Positions 1-8,138 of a DNA stretch of 64,000 nucleotides are shown piece after piece. The DNA is taken from NCBI RefSeq assembly GCF_016056305.1, contig NZ_JAECZC010000002.1, positions 141,934 through 205,933 on the forward strand, given 5' to 3'. The notes under the pieces were generated by a model that saw nothing but the letters and a program-made list of their open reading frames with translations, made no database searches and was not told the DNA's origin. Each line of letters begins with the position of its first letter. Position 1 is the first letter of the stretch. The position numbers and the translations under genes are program-made. Origin of the DNA: Amazonocrinis nigriterrae CENA67. Lineage in GTDB: Bacteria; Cyanobacteriota; Cyanobacteriia; Cyanobacteriales; Nostocaceae.

Positions 1-1542
1 CCCTCATCCCCCTCATCCCCCCACCTCCGCCAAAGCACTTACCTAACTCACCCAGTCTTCAACCGCTATCATTCCGAAACTGAGTTGTTGCGTTATCTGC
101 ACAAGTTAGAATCTAAGGATTTGTCGCTAACGACATCAATGATTCCTTTGGGTTCATGCACGATGAAGTTAAATGCAACATCTGAGATGATACCAGTGAC
201 TTGGGAGGAATTTGGTAAGATACATCCCTTTGCACCCCCATCCCAAACACGGGGTTATCAAATTTTGTTCCAGCAACTTGAGGCATGGTTAGCTGAAATT
301 ACCGGGTTTGCAGGAGTTTCTCTACAACCAAATGCTGGTTCTCAAGGTGAATACGCCGGACTGTTAGTGATTCGGCAGTATCATGAAAGTCGAGGAGAAT
401 CACACCGCAATGTTTGTTTGATTCCTACCTCAGCACATGGGACAAACCCGGCCAGTGCGGTGATGTGCGGAATGAAGGTGGTAGCAGTTGCTTGCGATAC
501 TGAAGGTAATATTGACATTGATGATTTGAAGGCGAAGGCGGAAAAACATAGTCATGAACTCGCCGCTTTGATGGTGACATATCCTTCAACTCATGGTGTG
601 TTTGAAGAGGGAATTGAGGAAATCTGCGCTGTTGTCCACAGCCACGGTGGACAAGTATATATGGATGGGGCAAATATGAATGCCCAAGTGGGTATTTGTC
701 GTCCCGGCGATATTGGTGCAGATGTCTGTCATTTGAACTTGCACAAAACCTTCTGTATTCCTCACGGCGGCGGCGGCCCTGGTATGGGGCCAATTGGCGT
801 TGCAGCACATTTGATACCTTTCCTTCCTGGACACCCGTTGATAGGGAGTAGGGAGTGGGGAGTAGGGAGTGGGGAGAAGAAAATTCCTGATTCCCAACAT
901 CTTGGTGCTGTTGCGGCTGCGCCTTGGGGTAGTGCTAGTATCTTAGTGATTTCTTGGATGTACATTGCCATGATGGGTGCGGCTGGTTTGACTGAAGCAA
1001 CAAAAGTGGCAATCCTCAATGCTAATTACATCGCTAAGAGACTAGAGGCTTACTATCCTGTTTTGTACAAAGGGAAAAATGGTTTAGTTGCCCATGAATG
1101 TATTTTAGATTTGCGATCGCTCAAAAAATCCGCAAACATCGAAATCGATGATGTGGCGAAGCGGCTGATAGATTACGGCTTCCATGCGCCTACTGTCTCT
1201 TGGCCTGTGGCGGGTACAATCATGGTGGAACCAACAGAAAGCGAATCAAAAGAAGAATTGGATCGTTTCTGTGATGCTTTGATTGCTATTCGTCAAGAAA
1301 TTGCCGAAATTGAATCTGGCAAGGCGGATGCTGAAGATAATGTCTTGAAGAATGCACCGCACACGACAGAAAGTCTGATTACTGGAGAATGGACTCATCC
1401 CTATTCGCGTGAACAAGCTGCTTATCCTGCGCCTTGGACTCGTGAACATAAGTTCTGGCCTGCTGTCGGACGCATTGATGCTGCTTTTGGGGACAGGAAT
1501 TTTGTTTGTTCTTGTCTGCCAATGGATGCTTATTCTGCATAG
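1..1542 (+). CDS. gcvP: Glycine dehydrogenase (P-protein), 3' part
   Basis: PLP-dependent P-protein of the glycine cleavage system; it decarboxylates glycine and passes the aminomethyl group to the lipoyl H-protein, in cyanobacteria as part of photorespiratory glycine turnover. The 5' part lies outside the window and the frame is open from base 1. Visible are [20 protein letters not shown], the SCTMKLN segment, AHGTNPASA, and the PLP-binding Lys (codon 745-747) in [16 protein letters not shown]. Two stretches look foreign: PSSPSSP coded by CCCCCTCAT-type repeats at 1-24, and a [13 protein letters not shown]-like loop coded by GGGAGTA/GGGGAGTA repeats at about 838-893, just before the conserved [14 protein letters not shown]. 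Both keep the frame. A hairpin terminator follows the stop. Identity is secure; whether the inserts affect activity is unknown. Confidence 0.95.
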   Translation, partial: PSSPSSPHLRQSTYLTHPVFNRYHSETELLRYLHKLESKDLSLTTSMIPLGSCTMKLNATSEMIPVTWEEFGKIHPFAPPSQTRGYQILFQQLEAWLAEITGFAGVSLQPNAGSQGEYAGLLVIRQYHESRGESHRNVCLIPTSAHGTNPASAVMCGMKVVAVACDTEGNIDIDDLKAKAEKHSHELAALMVTYPSTHGVFEEGIEEICAVVHSHGGQVYMDGANMNAQVGICRPGDIGADVCHLNLHKTFCIPHGGGGPGMGPIGVAAHLIPFLPGHPLIGSREWGVGSGEKKIPDSQHLGAVAAAPWGSASILVISWMYIAMMGAAGLTEATKVAILNANYIAKRLEAYYPVLYKGKNGLVAHECILDLRSLKKSANIEIDDVAKRLIDYGFHAPTVSWPVAGTIMVEPTESESKEELDRFCDALIAIRQEIAEIESGKADAEDNVLKNAPHTTESLITGEWTHPYSREQAAYPAPWTREHKFWPAVGRIDAAFGDRNFVCSCLPMDAYSA

Positions 1543-1568
1543 AACAATATAATTTAGTTAAAATTTAC

Positions 1569-1608
1569 TCCCCCCAATCTGTTTTTGAGAAGGTTGGGGG
1601 GATTTTTA
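1569..1608 (+). terminator. Rho-independent terminator after gcvP
   Basis: Perfect 9-bp stem TCCCCCCAA (1569-1577) / TTGGGGGGA (1594-1602) followed by ATTTTTATT, 27 bases after the gcvP stop. Confidence 0.8.
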
Positions 1609-1610
1609 TT

Positions 1611-1647
1611 GGGAATTGGGAATTGGGAATTGGGAATTGGGAATTGG
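1611..1647. repeat. Heptamer tandem repeat (GGGAATT)5
   Basis: Five exact GGGAATT units at 1611-1645, the class of short tandemly repeated repetitive sequence typical of Nostocales genomes. It directly follows the gcvP terminator. No coding sense. Confidence 0.85.
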
Positions 1648-1674
1648 ATTCTACTATAGTCATCACATCTCACC

Positions 1675-1798
1675 CAATACGGTTCGGTTAAAGGGGAAAG
1701 GGGAAAGGGAAAAGGGGAAGAAAAACCTTTAACCCAAGCCCAGTAACCTTTTCCCCAAACCCTATTGTGAGTTTAAAATGCTTATCCGAACCGTATTG
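1675..1798. mobile_element. Miniature inverted-repeat element, family A, copy 1
   Basis: A 124-bp element with perfect 13-bp terminal inverted repeats, CAATACGGTTCGG (1675-1687) and its complement (1786-1798). It is bounded by a perfect 10-bp direct repeat ACATCTCACC (1665-1674 and 1799-1808), as expected for a target duplication. The interior is GGGGAAA-rich with a CCCC-rich partner and has no coding capacity. The second copy at 53248-53355 has the same ends and also a 10-bp duplication. A non-autonomous element moved in trans by a transposase elsewhere is inferred. The 10-bp duplication would suit some IS4-type transposases, but that is a guess. Confidence 0.75.
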
Positions 1799-1821
1799 AC
1801 ATCTCACCCATTACCTATTTA

Positions 1822-1949
1822 CCCATGATTACCACAGTCATTGCACCCCACCCCTAACCCCTCCCCGTGAACGGGGAGGGGAAACAAAGCGTAGCTTTGG
1901 TGGGGTGGAGTTCTTACAATTTAATAAATAATCAAGCGAACATAATATC
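1822..1949. mobile_element. Inverted-repeat element, family B (degenerate copy)
   Basis: Read in the opposite direction, this stretch aligns with 6505-6682. They share CACAGTCATTGCACCCCACCCC, a CCCCTCCCCG/CGGGGAGGGG hairpin, AAGCGTAGCTTT and a GGGGTGG.GTTCTT segment. The right end is CGAACATAATATC, a variant of the family terminus CGGACATGATAT. The left terminus is worn down to CCATGATTACC. Confidence 0.6.
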
Positions 1950-1951
1950 AA

Positions 1952-2161
1952 TAAGTCGTGGAACCGTTACACTAAGTCGTGGAACCGTTACACTAAGTCG
2001 TGGAACCATTACACTAACTTGTGTAACCATTACACTAACTTGTGGAACCATTACACTAACTTGTGGAACCATTACACTAACTTGTGGAACCGTTACACTA
2101 AGTTGTGGAACCGTTACACTAACTTGTGGAACCATTACACTGAGTTGTGGAACCGTTACCG
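1952..2161. repeat. Array of ten 21-bp units with a palindromic core
   Basis: Ten head-to-tail 21-bp units (starts at 1952, 1973, 1994 and so on to 2141) of consensus TAA[G/C]T[T/C]GTGGAACC[G/A]TTACAC. The 15-bp core GTGGAACCGTTACAC is an imperfect palindrome (GTG.AAC.GTT.CAC). The unit length equals about two helical turns, so equivalent sites would lie on one DNA face. The array is also open as seven-residue peptide repeats on both strands, but has no start or ribosome-binding context that I trust. A protein-binding array (operator or iteron-like) is a guess; a neutral minisatellite is the alternative. Confidence 0.8.
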
Positions 2162-2299
2162 CATTGTGAATACCAAATTGGTATAAAGCGATCGCACATT
2201 ATTAAACGCGATTCCACCCAGGCAAATGCAATTGCTGCGCTCAGTGAGTAAAAATAAACATAACTATGTTACAAAACGTAAATATAGTTGAAACCCTTA

Positions 2300-2367
2300 C
2301 AACTAACAACTGACAACTGACAACTGACAACTAACAACTGACAACTGACAACTGACAACTGACAACT
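2300..2367. repeat. Heptamer tandem repeat (ACTGACA/ACTAACA)n
   Basis: About nine to ten units of ACTGACA with occasional ACTAACA. Short relatives of this repeat occur at about 10168-10197 and 35460-35510. Non-coding. Confidence 0.8.
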
Positions 2368-2431
2368 GTGCTTGAGCGAACTTTTATACTTGTGTCATGA
2401 TTATATTTAACTCCTATTGTGGGGGGTTTTT

Positions 2432-2534
2432 GAAAGGCGATCGCGAACTCTTGGCCGAGGGCGATCGCCTTTCCCTATTAAGGGGTTTTGAGAAAGGCGA
2501 TTGCAGGCTCTTGCAGGAGGCGATCGCCTTTCTC
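2432..2534. repeat. Two tandem HIP1 hairpins
   Basis: Hairpin 1 has a perfect 13-bp stem GAAAGGCGATCGC (2432-2444) / GCGATCGCCTTTC (2461-2473). Hairpin 2 has a 15-bp stem GAGAAAGGCGATTGC (2490-2504) / GCGATCGCCTTTCTC (2520-2534) with one wobble. Loops share CTCTTG..G.AGG, so the two look duplicated. The right arms run into CTTTCCC and CTTTCTCATTTATT. They could end transcription or be folded repeat DNA; no gene lies within 250 bp downstream. Confidence 0.65.
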
Positions 2535-2801
2535 ATTTATTAATTTAAAGTATAATTTTATACTTATCAAGTAATTTAAGATAAATTTTATACCAATAAA
2601 AAAGAATGGGACAGAGAGATTCACTCCAACCCAGACACACAAAGCTATTCTCAATCCAAAATCTAAAATGGTATTAGAAGGAACCACCAAGGCACAAAGA
2701 CACTAAGGAAGAGAGAAGAGTTAGTGCAGCTTACTCAAGCGATCGCTATTATGTGTGTGTATTTGCTTAATTTTGTCATCTGTCGTTAGGATAGGCTAAA
2801 G

Positions 2802-4469
2802 GTGTCAAAATTATACGAGATTTTAGCAAAGATGAAGCTTGACCCTGTAATTGGTGCAATTACTAAGATTGCTGTTGCTGCTACTCCCCAAGTTACGCGC
2901 CAGGAAGTTGTGATCAAGATTTTCAAATCTTTAAACTTTGATCTGAGACAGCCACCGAAGGATTTTGAAAGTGTTTATAATTACGCTTTGGTTGAATATG
3001 CGGTGTTAGAAGATGGCAAGACTAGACCTGTATCTATTCTGAAACTTTTTAGAGATAACGAAATTAAAGATAAATTTTGGAAGGCTTTTACTTCAGATAA
3101 TCAAGCAAGTTTTATTGATGCAGTGTTACACTTTGTTGATTCCCGCGATGTCGGGGATGAAATTATCAAAGAGTTAAATTTAGCTGCAATATCAGATATT
3201 AAACTATTTATTCGTCCCTATATTGAGGCTTTTTATCAAGAATTTATTAATGTCACTCGCCGCACTATGACACCGGCGGAGGTGCTGCAATTTAAAGAAG
3301 TTAGTCAAGTTGGTAAAAATATTTCTAATTTATCACCTATTCCGCCGGAATTTGAGTCATTAATCAAAGAAAAAATTCGTAACTTTTGTGGAAGGAAGTT
3401 TGTATTTGAGGCTTTTGACGAGTTTTTGAGTCGTCCCAATGGGTATTTTACTGTGATTGGAGATGCGGGGATGGGGAAAAGTGCGATCGCTGCCAAGTAT
3501 GTTCAGCAAAATCAAGCTATTTGTTACTTTAATGTTTTACAACAAAAGAACAATCGTCCGGAATTGTTTCTCAAAAGTATTCGGCAGCAGCTAATTAACC
3601 GCTATCAGTTGTCAAATGCTGAAGATGATGATTTATCTGCTTTGTTAGTGAAAGTTAGTCAACAACTTAAAAGTGGTGAACGTCTGGTAATTGTGGTTGA
3701 TGCACTGGATGAAGTTGACCAAGAACCAGGGGCAGAAAATATTTTACATTTGCCTAAAACTCTTCCTGAAAAAGTTTATTTTTTCTTGACTAGAAGGCGC
3801 TATGAACCTAGTAAAAAACGGTTGTACACTGAAGGAGTAAGGGAAGTTGAGTTAGATTTAACGGCAAGTCAGTATAACGAAGTCAATCGTCATGATATTG
3901 AAGAATATATTCGCTTTTTTCTCGATGATGATGTAGATTATCGAGCCGGATTACTCAAGTGGATTCAAGACCGCAATATCAATCGCAAGACTTTTGTAGA
4001 GCAAGTAGCGGCAAAAAGTGAAAATAATTTTATGTACCTGCGCTATGTCTTACCGGGAATTGCTCGCGGTGACTATGATGATTTGAATTTAAAGCAATTA
4101 CCAGATGGTCTTCAGCAATATTATCAAACTCATTGGCTGCGGATGAAGATGGATTCTGCACCGAATAAATTGATGGTGATTATCCTGTTTATTTTAGTGG
4201 AAATTGGTACACCTATCCCTTGTGAAATGATTGCTGATATTGCCCAGGAAGATGAATATGAGGTGCAACAGATTTTAAACAAGTGGGTTGAATATTTAAA
4301 GCAACAGCCAATAGATGAAGACACTTGTTACAGCATCTACCATGCTAGTTTTCTAGACTTCCTCAAATCTAAACCGATTTTGGATACAAAGCGTCAGCTA
4401 TATAAAGAAGTGAATCAACGCATTGTTGATTACTGGGAACGGGAGAACCAGGAAGATGACGAAAACTGA
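2802..4469 (+). CDS. STAND-class P-loop NTPase, sensor on a separate gene
   Basis: A 555-residue signalling NTPase of the STAND (NACHT/AP-ATPase-like) type, normally a ligand-gated switch. Residues 1-150 are a predicted helical N-terminal domain I do not recognise, in the position of an effector or adaptor domain. Residues 190-210 (IRNFCGRKFVFEAFDEFL) introduce the NTPase, with Walker A GDAGMGKS (220-227), Walker B LVIVVDALDEVD (295-306) and a sensor arginine run FFLTRRR (327-333). A helical/winged-helix region ends in YHASFLDFLKS. The start is GTG with a weak AGGATAGG upstream. The WD40 part usually fused to such NTPases is encoded by the next gene, which begins inside this one in another frame (14-bp overlap). 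A frameshift that split one gene, or a real two-chain receptor, are both possible. Confidence 0.8.
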   Translation: MSKLYEILAKMKLDPVIGAITKIAVAATPQVTRQEVVIKIFKSLNFDLRQPPKDFESVYNYALVEYAVLEDGKTRPVSILKLFRDNEIKDKFWKAFTSDNQASFIDAVLHFVDSRDVGDEIIKELNLAAISDIKLFIRPYIEAFYQEFINVTRRTMTPAEVLQFKEVSQVGKNISNLSPIPPEFESLIKEKIRNFCGRKFVFEAFDEFLSRPNGYFTVIGDAGMGKSAIAAKYVQQNQAICYFNVLQQKNNRPELFLKSIRQQLINRYQLSNAEDDDLSALLVKVSQQLKSGERLVIVVDALDEVDQEPGAENILHLPKTLPEKVYFFLTRRRYEPSKKRLYTEGVREVELDLTASQYNEVNRHDIEEYIRFFLDDDVDYRAGLLKWIQDRNINRKTFVEQVAAKSENNFMYLRYVLPGIARGDYDDLNLKQLPDGLQQYYQTHWLRMKMDSAPNKLMVIILFILVEIGTPIPCEMIADIAQEDEYEVQQILNKWVEYLKQQPIDEDTCYSIYHASFLDFLKSKPILDTKRQLYKEVNQRIVDYWERENQEDDEN

Positions 4470-6513
4470 AAAGAAATCAAGAGCAAAAAAATCCTACTCC
4501 CGCAAGGCTTATCTGGGCAGATATCCTTATAATTTGGTAAGTTCGGGAAATTTAGAAAAGTATTACCAAACTCTGACTAATTTTGAATTTTTAACGGCAA
4601 AGATTAACCATCCTGAGTTTGGGGTGCAGCCGCTCATTGAAGATTATGATTTGATTGATCATGCAGAAACTTTAAATAACCCAGAATACAACTCACAGAA
4701 AGTCAAAAGTCTCAAATTGCTTCAAGATGCATTGAGGCTATCAGCACATATTTTAGTAACAGACAAGCGACAATTAGCGAGTCAATTGCACGGACGGTTA
4801 CTAAATCAGGAAATGCCACAGGAGATTCAGGGATTATTGGCACAAATCAAGCAAAAGACGACTACCCCTTGGCTGTGTCCCTTGACTAATAGCTTAACGC
4901 CACCAGGGGGACGCTTAATCCGCACCCTCACTGGTCATACTGACTCGGTAAAAGCCGTCGCCGTCACCCCTAATGGACAACAGGTGATTTCTGCATCAGA
5001 TGACAACACCCTCAAAGTCTGGAATCTAGCAGATGGCAAAGAATTATTCACCCTCAACGGTCATAGTAACTCGGTAAATGCCGTCGCCGTCACCCCTAAT
5101 GGACAACAGGTGATTTCTGCATCCAGTGACGACACCCTCAAAGTCTGGAATCTGGCAGATGGCAAAGAATTATTCACCCTCAACGGTCATAGTAACTCGG
5201 TAAATGCCGTCGCCGTCACCCCCAATGGACAACAGGTGATTTCTGCATCAGATGACAACACCCTCAAAGTCTGGAATCTAGCAGATGGCAAACAACTATT
5301 CACCCTCAACGGTCATAGTAACTCGGTAAAAGCCGTCGCCGTCACCCCCAATGGACAACAGGTGATTTCTGCATCAGATGACAACACCCTCAAAGTCTGG
5401 AATCTAGCAGATGGCAAAGAAGGATTTTTTACCTTTATTAGAAATCTGATAACTAAAAGCAAACTATTCACCCTCAACGGTCATATTTCCTTGGTATATG
5501 CCGTCGCCGTCACCCCCAATGGACAACAGGTGATTTCTGCATCATTTGACAACACCCTCAAAGTCTGGAATCTGGCAGATGGCAAAGAATTATTCACCCT
5601 CAAGGGTCATAGTGACTGGGTAAATGCCATCGCCGTCACCCCCAATGGACAACAGGTGATTTCTGCATCAGATGACAACACCCTCAAAGTCTGGAATCTG
5701 GCAGATGGCAAACAACTATTCACCCTCAAGGGTCATAGTAACTCGGTAAATGCTGTCGCCGTCACCCCCAATGGACAACAGGTGATTTCTGCATCAGATG
5801 ACAACACCCTCAAAGTCTGGAATCTGGCAGATGGCAAACAAAGATTTTTTACCTTTATTAGAAATTTGATAACTAGAAGAAAACTATTCACCCTCAAGGG
5901 TCATAGTGACTCGGTAAAAGCCGTCGCCGTCACCCCCAATGGACAACAGGTGATTTCTGCATCAGATGACAACACCCTCAAAGTCTGGAATCTGGCAGAT
6001 GGCAAACAACTATTCACCCTCAAGGGTCATAGTGACTCGGTAAATGCCGTCGCCGTCACCCCCAATGGACAACAGGTGATTTCTGCATCATTTGACGGCA
6101 CCCTCAAAGTCTGGAATCTGGCAGATGGCAAACAACTATTCACCCTCAAGGGTCATAGTGACTCGGTATATGCCGTGGCCGTCACCCCCAATGGACAACA
6201 GGTGATTTCTGCATCATTTGACAACACCCTCAAAGTCTGGAATCTGGCAGATGGCAAAGAATTATTCACCCTCAACGGTCATAGTTACTCGGTAAATGCC
6301 GTCGCCGTCACCCCCAATGGACAACAGGTGATTTCTGCATCCCGTGACAACACCCTCAAAGTCTGGAATCTGGCAACAGGGGAGGTTATTGCCACCTTCA
6401 CAGGGGATTATTCCATTTATTGCTGTGCAGTTGCACCAGATGGCGTGACAATTGTCGCAGGTGAACAATCAGGTAGGGTGCATTTTTTACGTCTTGAGGG
6501 AATGATATCATGA
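4456..6513 (+). CDS. WD40 beta-propeller partner of the STAND NTPase
   Basis: About 685 residues from the ATG at 4456, preceded by AGGA. A longer frame opens at 4423 but lacks this signal. The first about 150 residues (YLGRYPYNLV...LRLSAHIL...PWLCPLTNSLTPPGG) match the helical arm that precedes the propeller in fused STAND-WD40 proteins. Then come eleven nearly identical 42-residue WD40 repeats (LFTLxGHSxSVxAVAVTPNG...SASxDxTLKVWNLADGK) and one degenerate twelfth (about 6370-6510). Repeats 4 and 7 each carry a 14-residue insert (FFTFIRNLIT core). The last codons and TGA stop lie in the end of an inverted-repeat element (ATATCATG), so the C-terminus was reshaped by it. Likely role: ligand or partner sensing for the NTPase, inferred. 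Confidence 0.82.
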   Translation: MTKTEKKSRAKKSYSRKAYLGRYPYNLVSSGNLEKYYQTLTNFEFLTAKINHPEFGVQPLIEDYDLIDHAETLNNPEYNSQKVKSLKLLQDALRLSAHILVTDKRQLASQLHGRLLNQEMPQEIQGLLAQIKQKTTTPWLCPLTNSLTPPGGRLIRTLTGHTDSVKAVAVTPNGQQVISASDDNTLKVWNLADGKELFTLNGHSNSVNAVAVTPNGQQVISASSDDTLKVWNLADGKELFTLNGHSNSVNAVAVTPNGQQVISASDDNTLKVWNLADGKQLFTLNGHSNSVKAVAVTPNGQQVISASDDNTLKVWNLADGKEGFFTFIRNLITKSKLFTLNGHISLVYAVAVTPNGQQVISASFDNTLKVWNLADGKELFTLKGHSDWVNAIAVTPNGQQVISASDDNTLKVWNLADGKQLFTLKGHSNSVNAVAVTPNGQQVISASDDNTLKVWNLADGKQRFFTFIRNLITRRKLFTLKGHSDSVKAVAVTPNGQQVISASDDNTLKVWNLADGKQLFTLKGHSDSVNAVAVTPNGQQVISASFDGTLKVWNLADGKQLFTLKGHSDSVYAVAVTPNGQQVISASFDNTLKVWNLADGKELFTLNGHSYSVNAVAVTPNGQQVISASRDNTLKVWNLATGEVIATFTGDYSIYCCAVAPDGVTIVAGEQSGRVHFLRLEGMIS
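4917..6376 (+). repeat. 126-bp WD40-coding tandem repeats
   Basis: Eleven 126-bp units, almost identical at DNA level even at synonymous sites. The two 42-bp inserts (about 5422 and 5842) are 420 bp apart, which is three units plus one insert, so a three-blade block was amplified as a whole. Differences cluster at the residues around GHxxxV and SAxDx. Confidence 0.85.
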
Positions 6514-6682
6514 GCGCTAAATTATACCGATTTAAATAATCTTTGCGCTTGATTACTTATCAAAACCGAAGAACCCCACCCCGCAAAAGCTACGCTTTTA
6601 CTCCCCTCCCCGCACGCGGGGAGGGGTTGGGGGTGGGGTGCAATGACTGTGGAAAGTATAACTAATCAAACGGACATGATAT
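6505..6682. mobile_element. Inverted-repeat element, family B, at the WD40 gene end
   Basis: Ends are ATATCATGAGCG (6505-6516) and CGGACATGATAT (6671-6682), imperfect inverted repeats of the family terminus ATATCATGTCCG. The interior holds a CCCCTCCCCG/CGGGGAGGGG hairpin and AAAAGCTACGCTTTT, shared in reverse with 1822-1949. The left end supplies the stop codon of the WD40 gene. Confidence 0.65.
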
Positions 6683-6709
6683 GAAAGGAGAATGAGGGAA
6701 AAAATAATT

Positions 6710-7273
6710 TTATCTGCCAAAAATTTCATTAACAGTAATGCTGACATCAGGGAAACATGGAATTAATAAACTTTGACCGCTAGCGAACTTTTGCATATGC
6801 TGATATCCTGCGGCTGTTGGTTGTTGATAAACTTCCACAATTTCCTCGTTAATATCTACTAACCAAACCTCAATAATGTTACCTTCTGCATATAAAGGGA
6901 TTTTCTCTTCCCGGTCATACAAAATAGTCGAATCAGCCACTTCAATTAATAAAAAAATATCCTGGGGTTGGGGGTGTGCAGTGGCGTAGAAATCATCACG
7001 GGGTTTAAGTAATACCACATCTGGCTGAGGTTCTGAGTTATTGTTCAACGCAATGGGATTTTGTGCAGCAACTATAACGCGTTTACTCAACAGTTCCACC
7101 AACAAATTAACAAGTCGATTTACACAAGCAGCATGTTTTGTCCCAATAGGCGACATATCAATAATTTCTCCCCGAATCAATTCCACTCGGTCATCTTCAG
7201 CAAGAATCCCCGACTCAACCATCTTATGATATTGCTCAACTGTGAATTTCCGTCTTAGCAATTGTATGGACAT
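6710..7273 (-). CDS. Uma2-family PD-(D/E)XK protein
   Basis: A 187-residue member of the Uma2 (DUF820) family, abundant in cyanobacteria and predicted to adopt a restriction-endonuclease fold; biological roles are mostly unknown. Family signatures visible are VELIRGEIIDMSP near the N-terminus, the acidic PQPDVVLLKP, IFLLIEVADST with the catalytic-type Glu, and YAEGNIIEVWLVDI. The ATG at 7273 is preferred because GGAGGTG lies just upstream; a frame extension to 7285 would place that signal inside the gene. It is transcribed opposite to its neighbours and separates the two STAND loci, so it is probably an independent unit. Confidence 0.85.
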   Translation of the reverse strand: MSIQLLRRKFTVEQYHKMVESGILAEDDRVELIRGEIIDMSPIGTKHAACVNRLVNLLVELLSKRVIVAAQNPIALNNNSEPQPDVVLLKPRDDFYATAHPQPQDIFLLIEVADSTILYDREEKIPLYAEGNIIEVWLVDINEEIVEVYQQPTAAGYQHMQKFASGQSLLIPCFPDVSITVNEIFGR

Positions 7274-7348
7274 AGCCACCTCCACTATCTTTTAATAGTC
7301 TAAAACACCTGATTTAAACTTTAAATAAAGCAACTATAGTCAAAATTG

Positions 7349-7693
7349 ATGCAAGATGAACCAACACAAGACCCATTTTTAGAAAAATTATGTCAAGGAT
7401 ATACTAAAGACGAAGTTACTGTAATTAAGCAATACTTAGCTGACTGGGATGCTTCTACATATATCAGTGTTTCTCAAAGTATTCTAGACCATGCCTCTAG
7501 AAAAGAGTTCGATCCATTAAAATATTTAAGAAAAGCTGATAACTTTTATAAAAAGAGAGGAGTAAGAGTTCCCAAAACTGGGTATCGATCGGATGGTTCA
7601 GCAGTTGATCGCAAGGGTAATGAATATTTAATTGTACGGTCTGATAAATCTGGCATAGAAAAAATCGTTACTTATGGAGTTAATGATGAGTGA
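7349..7693 (+). CDS. Small conserved-looking protein of unknown function
   Basis: A 114-residue protein, not recognised. The N-terminal half is helical and acidic (DPFLEKLCQGYTKDEVTVIKQYLADWD). The C-terminal part (VPKTGYRSDGSAVDRKGNEYLIVRSDKSGIEKIVTYG) looks like a small beta-rich unit. There is no signal peptide or membrane segment. Start chosen at ATG 7349 (a TTG sits just before it). The stop overlaps the next gene by 8 bp, and the following STAND NTPase is only 30 bp beyond that, so the three form one likely operon. Confidence 0.6.
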   Translation: MQDEPTQDPFLEKLCQGYTKDEVTVIKQYLADWDASTYISVSQSILDHASRKEFDPLKYLRKADNFYKKRGVRVPKTGYRSDGSAVDRKGNEYLIVRSDKSGIEKIVTYGVNDE

Positions 7694-8108
7694 AGCAACT
7701 TTAAAGACTCAAAATCATGAAATAGAAAGAAACTACATTATTCAATTGTTAGAACAGTTAACCCAGGATTACTGCAATACTAAACAAGAAAGAAAAGAAA
7801 TTGCATCGTTATATTCTACTTCTGAAGAAGAATTTACACTTTTAGAAGAAATAGAGCTTTTAACAGTAAATATTAGAGGTTACGCCAGTCAAATTCAAAC
7901 GCGAGGTTGGATTGAAAATCAACAACAAGCTATTGAGAAATTACAAAATATGCGATTCTTTGATATTCCTGCAATCGCTCAGTTTTATTTTGCCAGTCAC
8001 CAAGCATACAGACAAATTAAAGTTTATTTGCAAATGTTAGACTACTTACGTTTATTGATGATTGAATATCTGCAATTAAACCAAAATTCACAGCCAGAAT
8101 TTGTTTAA
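7686..8108 (+). CDS. Helical protein of unknown function, coupled to its neighbour
   Basis: About 140 residues, almost entirely predicted helix with coiled-coil-like stretches (NYIIQLLEQLTQDYCNTKQERKEIA; LLEEIELLTVNIRGYASQIQ). Not recognised. Several start codons cluster (7674, 7683, 7686); GGAG at 7676-7679 is best spaced for 7686. It overlaps the stop of the upstream small gene, which suggests translational coupling, and precedes the second STAND gene by 30 bp. A role as adaptor or regulator of that protein is a guess from position only. Confidence 0.6.
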   Translation: MSEATLKTQNHEIERNYIIQLLEQLTQDYCNTKQERKEIASLYSTSEEEFTLLEEIELLTVNIRGYASQIQTRGWIENQQQAIEKLQNMRFFDIPAIAQFYFASHQAYRQIKVYLQMLDYLRLLMIEYLQLNQNSQPEFV

Positions 8109-8138
8109 TTTCTAATTATCAGCTACGTCATAAACATC

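Noticed and set aside
1932-2161. CRISPR array
   Set aside because: Units are contiguous and nearly identical with no variable spacers, and no cas gene is near.
1867-2169. A 100-codon frame made of seven-residue repeats (and a similar one on the other strand)
   Set aside because: It is a by-product of the 21-bp unit being a multiple of three with few stops; it begins in an inverted-repeat element, has no ribosome-binding site and both strands are equally open.
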